Shown piece after piece: positions 31,901 to 43,900 of a stretch of DNA of 64,000 nt. The stretch spans positions 13,818,954 through 13,882,953 of the forward strand of contig ML682007.1 in the NCBI GenBank assembly GCA_007922195.1, in the 5' to 3' direction. Position numbers and translations under genes: made by a program. This DNA is from Podocnemis expansa. Its lineage: Eukaryota; Chordata; Testudines; Podocnemididae. How positions within the stretch are numbered: position 1 is the first letter of the stretch; every line of letters starts with the position of its first letter. The notes below the pieces were generated by a model. That model worked only from the letters and a program-made list of their open reading frames with translations. It made no database searches and was not told the origin of the DNA.

Positions 31901-34900
31901 GGAAGTTGTCTCTTCCCCAGTCCCAGCTCAGTGAGTGTCTCTCATGGGATTAGAGGATGGTAGGACTCCAGCTCATATTCCAAGGAACTGCTGTCTTACA
32001 ATGTTCAGTGCTGCCCACTGGAATCTGCAAGCTCACATTTGCCAGTTTAGCAAAGAAATTGATATGCACCAGTTTTGTCACTTCGAATGCCGTCTCTGAC
32101 ACACCTTAGGTCAATTGCACTGCTTTAGATCAAAAAGTTTATTAAATATAGAAAGATTGCATGAGATTATAAGTAAGAGGAAAGTAAGTCCGATTCGATT
32201 AGGATGAAATAAAAGCAAATCACCTTCTAAACTGAGCTTAAAGCTTTCCGTCACCTTGGAAAGCTAGATAATGCTCGCTGCAGGCTGGCTGATATCCTTC
32301 TCCTCCCCCCGTGGACAGTCCTTCAGTTGCTTGATGCTGTTTTGGAAATGGAAGTGGAAGAGGGAGCCCCAGACTGTAAAACATCTCTTCTTTTAACATT
32401 TTCCTTTGCCCTCACTCTGGGGCCAGGTGGGAGACGATGTCTGGCATGACTTCCTCCATCGATAAAGGGGGTCCTTATTGATGCTTAGGCTATGCTAGTC
32501 CATTGTTTGTCCATGAGCTTGCTGTTTGCTTTATGCATGCCTTGGTGAGGTATGAACGACCCTCTCTGCTTTTGGAGGGTTTTGCTTAGATCTGCCTCAA
32601 GCCATGAGGGCACATTTGGGAATACAGTATTGCAAAAACCATACATAGAGCTACACTGTCCGTGTCACCTCTGATAGCATAGCATTGGTTGTATAGGTTT
32701 GCTTGATTGTCTGCACAGACATGCTCACTTGAACCCAGAGTTAGCCGGAGATTGATTTATTAAGATCTACCCAGCAAGTAGCATAGTGCTGATTTGAATC
32801 AGTGCTGCGGGGACCCTGCAGTGAGTAGGCATTGGGCAGTTGAAGGGAGAGACCCAGGGTAGTTTAAGTACTTTGCATGTCTCAGTTGTGTTGCTGCCAA
32901 AATCTCATCACCCCCTGCAGTGTAGATCAGCCCTAAGACCTGTGCTGGTATAAAAATGTCATTAAAAATCATCCTGCTCCTGATATTACTATATGATCAA
33001 AACTTTTAAGCATAGATTTGGCCCTACTAAACTGGGTTTGTTCCTTTCTTACAAGAGCATAGAGAGGCTTTATTAATTAGTGTCAGATTGTCAGTTACAT
33101 GCACATTTATGCTTGCGTGTTCTCAGTCTGTTCTTGCAGACTGGGTGTTTGTGAGTGCGCATGCCGAGTTAAGGATTGTTACTGTAGCATTTGCTGATGC
33201 TATCATGCTGATCTGCTTATTCTGTGGGATTCGAACAGACTTGCAGCTATCGAGAAAAGTATCTGTGTTTTTACCCATCTGCCTTCATTGCCTTAGTGAG
33301 TATATCCTGTGGAGGAGTAGGTTTACTTACCAGCAGCATATTGCCTTCAACAGAAGTACAGTGAGAAGCTGATAAGTTTTAGGTTCAGATTCTTCTGGGA
33401 GCAGGTGTTTTACATTTGGTATTTTTAAATTCTTCCTTCTTCTGGCCAGGAACAGTTGGGAGTGTCAGAATTTCTTTAATTTTAATGTAAATCGGATTTT
33501 GGACCTTCACTAATTTTCCTCTTAAGGGAAGTAGTTCAATCTCATGTCAGACTAGTTCTCAGTCTGAAAGTTGTGACCTCTGTGCTCATGCTGTTAAATG
33601 AGTGGTGTCCCCTTGTAGCTCCACACATGATCTCTGTGGAAGTTGAGCGGATCCTGGTACGGATAAGGGAGGCTAGTTATGGAAGAGTTGAAAGCCATGT
33701 TTCAGAACAGTGACACTTCTTGGAGGCTTGTGGCATTCATCTCTAAAATAAAAATTTGTGGGATGCGTGCACAATCACCTTTTATGTGTGTAATCATAAA
33801 CTGTAACTTTGCAACTGAGTTATGCACATACTAGTAGTTCTCCATTTACCATTTTATTTTTTTAAACCTGACCTAAAACATTTTCTAGCAAGCTTCTTGG
33901 GCCTAATTTTCAAGTAACTGAGACAGATAAATGTTGCTTGCATTGTACGCATGTTTGTGTGCAGTGAATAATACATTACTTGAAAAGACAACTCTTACAT
34001 GTTTGGGGCTGACTTTCAGAAGCAGTGTGATTGTAGTTTGATCCTTAGCAGCTGACTGTCTGTACTGCCAAAAAACCATACTGAACGTAGGACACAGCCC
34101 AATCTTACGTAAAACAAGACATTCATTTAAGGGAGTGACTGGTATTTCCCTCGGTAAGGACTTCACGTATGTTCAAGTAAAATAAAATTGAGCCTTAGAA
34201 GTAGTAGAGCTGTTAGTTCTACAGACTGAGAAAGAGAGAGAGAATATCATTTTTAAATACTGGGGAAGGGGTCAGATATTAGAGTGAAAAAAGGTCATCA
34301 GTCTCTGAGGAGAGAAAAGGAAGAAAAATTCCTCAGATGGCTTCAACCACACCAGTATTACAGTGCATGGAGTATAGGTAGCCAAGGAAGATATTCTGAG
34401 GATTGCTCTTTGCAGTGTTACTGTCACTTCATTATGATTTAAAAAAGAATATGTTTTTAAAGTTAGGAAAGTGGGTCAGTTCCAAGCAGTCTTTCTAAAT
34501 CTACGTCTTTGTGTATGTAAATACATATTTGTTTTGTTGAGTCAGTGCTGTTCAGTGGAAAGAACAAAATAGCTAGATGATAGCTCATATGTAAATGCTG
34601 GTCTAATGATGCATTTCTTTGGACATGCCTAACCCAGCATTGCTGGGTTTTATGATCAAATGATGTTTGTATCCCTACATAGCATGAGCCGTAGATGTAC
34701 CATATATTTGAAGAGCTGTAGGTCTGTTTCTACTGTGTATGTATATACTAATACACTACAGAGCATATGGTTATAGATTTTGCGACTTGTCCACTGCATG
34801 ACTGACTGATAGACTGTTTATTTTGCTGAGCGCAAGTTTTCTTAGCCAAGCCACAAAAAGAATGAAGGTTTCCATTTAATATCTCCTACTGTGCTCCCCC

Positions 34901-37900
34901 CTCCCTTTTTGATGAAAACAAACACAATTTTGTGAGCCAATAGCTCTTAAATTAGTGCCAAGGACATGGAAAGGTACAACAGTAGATACACATGCTTGCT
35001 CTGTTTGGAACCGGAGATGTAGAAATCTGACTTAGCATACAGACTTATCACACCTGGCATGTCGCTTATTGATTAAAATCTACAAATGGGATTACTTTGG
35101 CTGCCTCTGTGATCAGTAGTGAAATGTACCAAGTGTTTAACAGTGGTCGTGGGACAGCTTAAGGGAAGAAGAGACTGCCATACATGCCTGAAAGTGCATT
35201 GGGAGCGTAGACAGAGTGCAACTAACCCAATTGGATTTTAACCAGGACACCAGGATTGTGTAATTCTCTGTATTATTATGGAGGAGTCAGATTTATTTCT
35301 CCTTTTTCTTTGTACCTATTAAAATATAAATGATTGTGTTCAGTTGCAGAATGAGGAGGAGCCTGGAGAGACTGTGCATGCTGTGAGTGATGCCCCTCCA
35401 CCTTACAGCAGCATTTCTGGGGAGAATGCAGGTAAACGGAGCAGCAATAGCAAGCAAATAAATGTTGTTTTTTCTGTTGTTTTCCTTTCCCATCTCCTTA
35501 GCTGTTTATTTTTCTAGAGTGTACTCACTGCTAGATGGCATGGTGGCATCTTTACTAAGACTGGGAAGGATGGGGCTCGATGCATAAAGGCAGCGTATGG
35601 GAGCCTGCAGAGGGTTGGGAGAAGAAACTAAAAATTAAAGATTATACTGGACAGAAATGGCAGCATCATTCCTTGTGGTAGCCTCCTACTCCTGTCTCAG
35701 TTTATACTGCTCAGAGTAGTAAATAGACATTAAAATTAGGTTGGGGTAATTAACCAGTAAAATGATTGATTGCAGAGAAAGCATACTGAAAACTTCCAAC
35801 AAAATTCAAAGTGAAGTGTTCTATGTAGCCTTATCACAGTCCATTCCAAATGTATCACTTTTTGGGATGAAAGCTCAGAGTAGACCTGCCATGATTTTCT
35901 AATCCAAAAATTAAGCTATCCTTATTAGAGGTTTGCCTTTCATATGGCCTGTTGGACAATCTAGGATAGTGGGTGCTCATCACTCTGCGTTCCTATGCAA
36001 AAACTGCTTCTTTGAAGAGAAACATCCAGAGTCAGTTTCCTGGCAAACTGTCTAATAGTCAGTCTTCTGGCCTGGATCCACAAAGATATTTAGGCTCCTC
36101 AATTCCATTAAGATCATTGGAAGTAAGGAGCCTAAATATTTTGAAGATCTTTGCCTCCTTGGTAGAGGGTTTTGAATTCTATAATATTTTGCTTTTGAGT
36201 GGTGTGTACTAGTGAACCTTGGCCTTGTTGGATGACACAAATATGGTCTGGGGTGCACACATTGATTGTGCCATGTTACCACATGTAAGAGGCACAGCAA
36301 AATCTTATTACATGGTTCTCTCCACCGCAGAGAAAATAGCTGTGTTAAGTATGTACAAACAACCCTAGAAACATGCTTTTTATACCCCCACAGAAAATGC
36401 ATAAAACATGCTGCCATCAAGGCTTGACTCATAACGGTTCTAATTTGTCAATAGGTGTGAGAGCCTGGTATTCAAAACCTCTGGGTTTGATTTTGTCCCA
36501 CTTCTCTTTGCTTTGCCTGGAAAGGAGACAGGTCTTTTTCAGACAAACTGATCGCCTTTGGCTGAAAGAGTTGTTGTGGTTCTTCTTTGGCTTATTAAAA
36601 GCATTTGAAAACAAAACTGTTTCTCGTACTGAAATCAGGAGGCACAGCATGAGTTCCTGTCTTCTGTTGCTCTACGCTGGGAATGCCTTTGTGCACCCAG
36701 TGTAAAGTTGTCTTGTTCTTACTCTCTATCTGGCTTGGAGGTCCTATGTTTCGGTCCTTTAAAAAGCTCAAGAACCTCTTTGATATCATAATGTGTGTAT
36801 GTTTCTAACAAGGTGTTGACTGTCTAGATGAAAATGACTAGTGTACTAATTTTATTTAAGGTGAATTCTCTTTCCCTTCTGAAAGTCTGTTAGTGTCCTT
36901 CTGTAGGTCTCAAATTTACTTTAATGTCTCCTTCATTATGGCACATGTGATCAGTGTATGTGATTAAATTAGTCTTTCTTCAACAACAGTCCATAATTTT
37001 AAGATATTTTTTCTTTTCTGGGTATAAAACTATTTATGCCAGGAGTTGGAGGCATATTATGTCCTACACTTTATGAAAACTCTCTCTCTCTTTGCAGCAT
37101 ATTTTGACTACAAAGATGAATCAGGATTTCCTAAGCCCCCTTCTTACAATGTGGCCACAACACTGCCTAGTTACGATGAAGCAGAGAGAAGTAAGGCTGA
37201 AGCTACCATTCCCTTGGTTCCTGGAAGAGTAAGTTCTGTTTTTGTGCTGAATGTTCCTTGATAGAATGTGTACAGCAGAATTAACCTAAATAATTTATTA
37301 ATCAAAATCCTGATTTATGTTTTGTCATCGTTTTTTCGCAAAGTGTTCTACTGTATATTTTGAGAAACTTTTTGTCTGCTTAACTGGTATGATGTAAGGC
37401 GTCTCACTAACACTAGTGTGTCCAATACAGATTAATTTGATCAGCCAGTATAGGCTATGTGTGTAGCCTTACTGTTTATTTTAGACCATCCTAATTTGTA
37501 CTTTCAAAGTACTCCCATCAGAGGATTTCAGAGCCCCAATTTTCAAGTGAGTTCCTATAGTTCAGACACTTTCATTGCTATGAAATGAGAGGTGGCAAAG
37601 CTTTAGAGATCAAGGCTCACTTCATACCTTTGTCAGCTGAACCATATTCTACCATGACCAAACAAAGATTACACTTGAAAAGTGTAGGAGATCATGTTCT
37701 GATTTCTTTCTTACCCTAAGTTAGGTAAGGTAACTTGGTCTTTCCCACCACTCCTGCCCCTTTTTTGAACTGACTTTTCTAGATTCCAGGACTTCTGGTC
37801 TTTGGATAATAAAATCCGTTGTCTCTATCAGGATAGATTTTCCTCTTCTCTTCCTCTCATGTCTGTCCTCCTCCTTCATGTTCCTTGATTGCAGCTAGCA

Positions 37901-40900
37901 TTTGGTGGTACAACTGCTGCCATCCACTGTCTAATGCTAGTCCTTCTTCTCCCATAACAGCCTGACCCCCTACTGAGACAGTATACAATGAGGCCCCAGT
38001 GAGCGGAAGTCCCAGTTTGAGAAAGACAGGGAGGTAAATTATATGGTAGATATTGGAAATGTCCTTATTTCTTTTTTTTCTGGGATTCAGGGAGGGCTCG
38101 CTGAAAAAAGGGATCTCTGCTGATAATTTAGGCTGTGAAATACTGACTTACCTTTAGCATTTGTTCAGGTGTGAGTGGGAGGAGTTTCAGATGCAGAAAT
38201 GTTGTTGCCCTTAAGGACCCTTTTTGTGAACGAAGAGCTGGTACTTTGTACGCTTGCAATGTGAGTTTTGTGATCTCTGCAGGTTGATAGCCCTTTCTTA
38301 TAAAACCTCATATAAGCTCAGACTTGCTGCGTGAATTTGATTGAATTAAATCTGATGTCCCTCCATCCCTTTTTATCTCCTCACCTTTAGGAGGATGACT
38401 TTGTGGCACGGGATGATTTTGATGATTCTGACCAGCTGAGGATAGGCAATGATGGCATCTTCATGCTGACTTTCTTCAGTAAGTACACAGCGGAACCTTG
38501 AACTTTTCCTCAGTCAAGACAGGAGTAAGTTAACATATTCATTTACATGACCTTTAGCTGGAGAACCTATACGTGCCAGTATGAAATGCTGGGAAGGGAG
38601 GAATTTCTCTTCCTAAATTGGACTTATGCTCCACCAGTCAGGCAGGTGTCAAATTTTCCAAGATAGTCTAGGCTTTCATTTCAAACAAATCTCATCCCCA
38701 TCTCTTTTGTCTGTCTCTTTTTTCACTAAAGCACATCCCCCAGTAATCTGTTTCTGTTGCTGTTTGTAAGCCTCATTAATAACATATTGTGAGGAGCTGT
38801 TCACTTCCATAAGGCAGTGAGTAGAATGTGTAGAATGGCTGTCCTCATTCATTATACCAGCTTTTCCCTATACATCACCAATAATGCAAACCAAAATTTT
38901 TAGCTGTAGGGTGGTAGCAGTAAAGAAGTTCCCAAGAGGCAGCCTTATTAGTCTAGTTCAGCACAACAAACAAGAAGTCCTGTGTTACTTTTAAAGACTA
39001 ATCGTTTTATTTATCATACAAGCTTTCATGGGTGAATCCCACTTTGAGAGATGCTGAAATGAAAAACGTACAAAGTGGAGGGGAATGTGGAGTCATTTAT
39101 TTTTCTCCCTCTGCGCTCCATACGTTTTCCATTTCAACATCTAACAAAGTGGGACTTCACCCCACTCAAAGTGGGACCTCACCCCAAAGCTCATGCAAAA
39201 AATAAATTTGTTAGTCTTTAGCAGTGAAGACTCTTGCAGAATAGCAATGTCACTCCATAATGTGCCACTAGGGGGTGCTAAAATTTCATGATTGCTGTTT
39301 TTTTCCCCTTCTACTTGCCAAGAAACTGTAAGTTGAACTTCATTCCTAAAGCTAAATAATCTGACGATCAGGAGTGTGTAGGCTGTTCATCTGCATAGTA
39401 GTTTGCTGACCATGCCACTGAGAGACCGTAAGACATCTCTGCTCATCTGATGAAGTGGGACTTCATCCATGAAAGCGTATGTTATAAAGAAATTTGTTCC
39501 TCTTTAAAAGTGTCACAGGGCTGCTTGTTTGTTTTACTGAACTAGATTAACACAGCTGCCGCTTTGGAACTTATTAAAAGTGAAGAAGCTGTTTCAGTAA
39601 TTTAGGAAAGGGTTCGTGGCATCTGTCAAGGTATTTGCATGTGAAGAGCATGAAAGGGCTGGCAATAAGAGTGTAGCAAAACGGTCTTGAAGCATTCTCT
39701 TCATTTGAGTTTAAAGAGGATGCAAATCTTTAGGGCTTAGAATTTACAGAGGATCAGATATGAAATCTTGGTTTGTCTGCTGCTCCTAAAGATTGGTGGG
39801 GAAACCTGATTGAAGTCAGCAGGGGAAGAGGAAGACAAACATTCACACCTGTTGTGGAAGAATGTTTTACTCTTAAGACTAGAATTCAGCATAAGCAATT
39901 CCTTAGGAAATGCCACGTTTTATGGCCCTGAGTTCATTTTTAGTGACAATATTGTAGCATTAGGGCCTTCAGTAGGACTGAGAGAATCTGACTGGGGCTG
40001 CAACGTGAATGCTACTGGTAAGGCTCCTACAGTATTTAAAACCAGCATATGTGATCAGGTTCCATGTACTTGCTGGAATATCAGGAGAGTGGTCACAACA
40101 AAATGGAATGATTATGATAGAGTGAAGATACTGGAATGCTACTCTGTGACTGCATCGTGGCAGTTAGCCACGTGAAATCACAGAAGAACTTCCGAGCTGC
40201 AACAGAACTGCTTCATGATTGAAAATGTGCTCAAAATGCTCAATGAGAAAGTCAAACTGCACGTTGTTGTTGCCAGATGCAGGCAGGGAGAATGATTGGT
40301 TGACCTGGGGAAGTTAAAATCATCTCCTTCAAGAGTGACAGTTTCCAGAGGGGTAGCAGTGTTAGTCTGTATACAGAAAAACAATGAGAGTCTGTGGCAC
40401 CTAAAAGATTAACAGATTTCTTCGGGCATAAGCTCTCATGGAGTCTAACCCTTCTGACAACATGGTATCTGACAAAGTGTATTGGAGCCCACAGAAGCTT
40501 ATGCTTGAAGAAATTTGTAAGTCTTTTAGGTGCCACAGGACTCTCGTTGTTTTTCCTTCAAGACTGGGCAGGTCAAGAGCCAATATGTGGAAGTGGCACT
40601 TTTCCAACAACTTGCAGACATGTAACTAGTGAAATACAAACATCTGTTGGTCCTCTGGCTCCTAGAGGAATCACACACCATTGAGGGTCTTGGCAGATCT
40701 ACCATCTGGGCAATATCGCGTGGCCAACATTGGCAGAGCCCATGATTTATGGTGGAAGGACACGAGAAGACAATTTTAAAAAAAGGAAGAGGCTTTTAAT
40801 AGATTCATGGATTCCAAGGCCAGAAAGGACCACTGTGAGCATCTAGTTTGAGCTCCTCTACAGGCCATACAATTTCCCCAAAATAATTCTTAGAGCAGAT

Positions 40901-43900
40901 CTGTTTTAGAGAAGCATCCAATCATTGTTTAAAAATTATCAGTGATTAAGACTCCTGCAAAACCCATGATAAATTAATGGTTAATTAATCTCACTGTGAA
41001 AAAATGTACGCTTTAATCCAGTCTGAATGTGAATAGTTTTGGCTTTCAGTAATTTTTGACCTATTGTTTTTCCTTCGCTTTCCCAGTGGCTTTTCTCTTC
41101 AACTGGATTGGATTTTTCTTGTCCTTCTGTCTGACCACCTCAGCTGCAGGTCGATATGGGGCCATTTCAGGATTTGGTCTGTCTCTCATTAAATGGATCC
41201 TGATTGTCAGGGTAAGTTACTGCCAGAGGGGAGAGGAGGGGACCCAGACAAATGTAAAACCCCTGTGTATTTGCTGCCTTACTTAATAAGTCAGTTTACA
41301 ATTAAATGGCTTTTGTTTGGGGGTAAAACTTCCACATGCACAAAACCTGAGTAATTAGGCTTTGTATTGTGCACTACACAGTAGTTTGGGAAGGAAAGGA
41401 ATCCTGTCCTTTCCTCCCCCCATGCTGGGGTACAATGTATCAGTGACTAGAGCCCCAACCCTCTTTTTTGGAGAGCTCGTTTCCCTGACCATCACAATAG
41501 TTTCTTGGGGAACATTTTGATTCAGTTTTTAAATGACCCCTCTCTGCTTGCTTGATTGTTCTCATCTGAAACAGTAATCATGTGAAATGTGTAGGGGTGT
41601 GTTTTGAACATAGGTGCCCTGATGACCTTCTGATGGGTGACAAACTGCTTAGGGTCTGAACATTGCTCTGATATGAGGTCAGATGGTAGGATTGTTCTTG
41701 TTGATTGTAATAAATGAAAATGATAGCTGGAGAAGTGGTGCGCTTTCATAGGTGTTTCTCTTGTTTATTAGGTAAAGTAGCTTGTATAATATGTAGCTGT
41801 ATGCTAAGCAGCATTTATTTAAAATAGGCAGCATCCTTCCCAGATATTTTATTCTTGAAATGGAAAAAATCCCTCTTCCTGAAAATAAGGCAGGTCAAGA
41901 AAGCAAATATTTTAATGGGGAAAGGAATGAAGAATTATAAAGCTGTATCTTTGTGAAAATGTCAAACCAATTTCTGTACAAATAAAGAAGTTTTTTGCGT
42001 GCAGCCTTTGGGACACGGCTGACTAGAAAAATTGCTGTACAAAGAAAACCAATTTAAAAAAAAATCAAAAATAAATTAAAGAATTGGCTCTGAAGCACCA
42101 CAAGCAAGCAGATTCAGAGTTAAGGCCATCGCTTTATCCTTAATCCTTTCACGTCAGGGCTAAGATCTTAGAGCTATGACATGTAATGATTTCACAGTGC
42201 TTAGGTACTAGAGGCATCTTGTACAATACACTTAAATGCCATTTACTGAGGAAATAGGGAATTAAGGTGAGAGAGACTAGCAGCCTTAAGTGTGAATTTG
42301 ATTTCAACCTTAATATCTAGTTTTTCTAGCTTATCTTTTGTATGATTTAAACATTAAAAAAGTTATTGAAAAATTAAAATGCTGCCATAAAGGAACTTGA
42401 TTCTATAATAAAGTCAACATCCAAAGCACTTTTCATTTAATAGAAGGCAAATTTCCCAGTAACAGATTTTCAAGTCTGAGGATTCCTCCTACACATGAGA
42501 GCATAAATTCAGCATCACTACAGTTTTGTAACATCATCCAACCGTGAAGTGTAGTTAGCAGGAGTAACTACTACAAGCCTGGCTTTTTGCTTCCAGGATT
42601 GGCAAAGGCTCTTAGGCTGCAGGTGGGTGAGGGCGAGTGAGAAGAGCTGTCCTTCAGCAGCCTCTTGCTACTAGCTGATCTCAGCACAAGGATTGGTCAG
42701 TGTTGAGCTGAGTCCTGTGTATATGTCTGCTTGGTCACAGTGGAGCAGATAGGGGTTTTTGAGGAAGAATTTTATTCCCTCAGATCAGTATGTACCTCTT
42801 ACTTTACGGTAATTGGGATTTGTAATTTGTGCCTGTCTTACCCCCAGGCTATGGCTACACTTGTGGTGGAGTATGTACACTGCACATCTCCCTAGCAGAT
42901 ATAAATTAGCAGTGTAGACGGTGAGGCACTGCTTAGGCAAGAAGAATAAAGATGCACTAGAACCTCATGGTATATGCTCTGTACAGCCCACTACACTCCC
43001 AAGAAAGGACTCCCCTGTCTACACTGCTGTTTTTATCAGTGTCGTATCCCCTGCTACCCTACTGACAAAGCCTTTCACTGTTGTGTGTGGCTACGCACCA
43101 CAGTGTGGACCCAGTCTGCTTTTCACTGTGGTGTGTAGGTAGGTACACGTACACTACATGCTGTCTCCAGTGTAGACAAGGCAATAGAGGACATGTAGTT
43201 TGGCTACCACTGACATCAGTGGGAGCAGGATTGGGCCTGGAAAGTATCAAGTATTATAAGTTGTTTCTTTTTTAGTTCTCAACCTATTTCCCTGGTTACT
43301 TCGATGGTCAGTACTGGCTCTGGTGGGTTTTCCTCGTATTAGGTAAGTTTTTGCAACATTTGAAGTTATGCCGAAAATGACTTTTAGAGATAAGCATTGC
43401 TTTACTTGTTATCAGATGTTTTAAAGGTATAATTTCCAAAGGGGCAGTCGTGCTAGACTAGTTCAGTAAAACAAGCAAGGAGTTCCAGAGCACTTAAAAA
43501 CTAACAAATTTATTTATTCAAAGCGTCTGATGAAGTAGGATTTTTTCCCCATGAAAGCTCATGTGATAAATAAATTTATTAGTCTTTAAGTGCCACAGGA
43601 CTCCTTGCCTGTTTTGCTAAAGGTATAATGTTATATTTTTAAATGATTTTATTCTAGCAGTGATTGTTTTCTATTTGTTTTTGGATATTTATAATCCTCT
43701 GCTGTTACCAAAAAATCAGTGAGCAAAAGCACACATGTCCTCCCACCAAAGAGATTAAGAAAATCAGAGAGCAGCATTAACTCAGACTGTGACATCACCT
43801 GCTAGGAGTTGAATCACTGAACTATGGTTTACAGAAGGAACTCTTCGACTTAAGTGATTAAAATGCAAGTTGTGTAGGACATGGAACAAACTGCATCTTG

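Noticed and set aside
35973..36705. Intron 2 frames of 73-126 residues
   Set aside because: They overlap the imperfect palindrome or unclassified intron DNA and show no domain.
39810..40175. 121-residue open frame in NDFIP1 intron 4
   Set aside because: No splice-site context in phase with NDFIP1, no family resemblance; likely chance.
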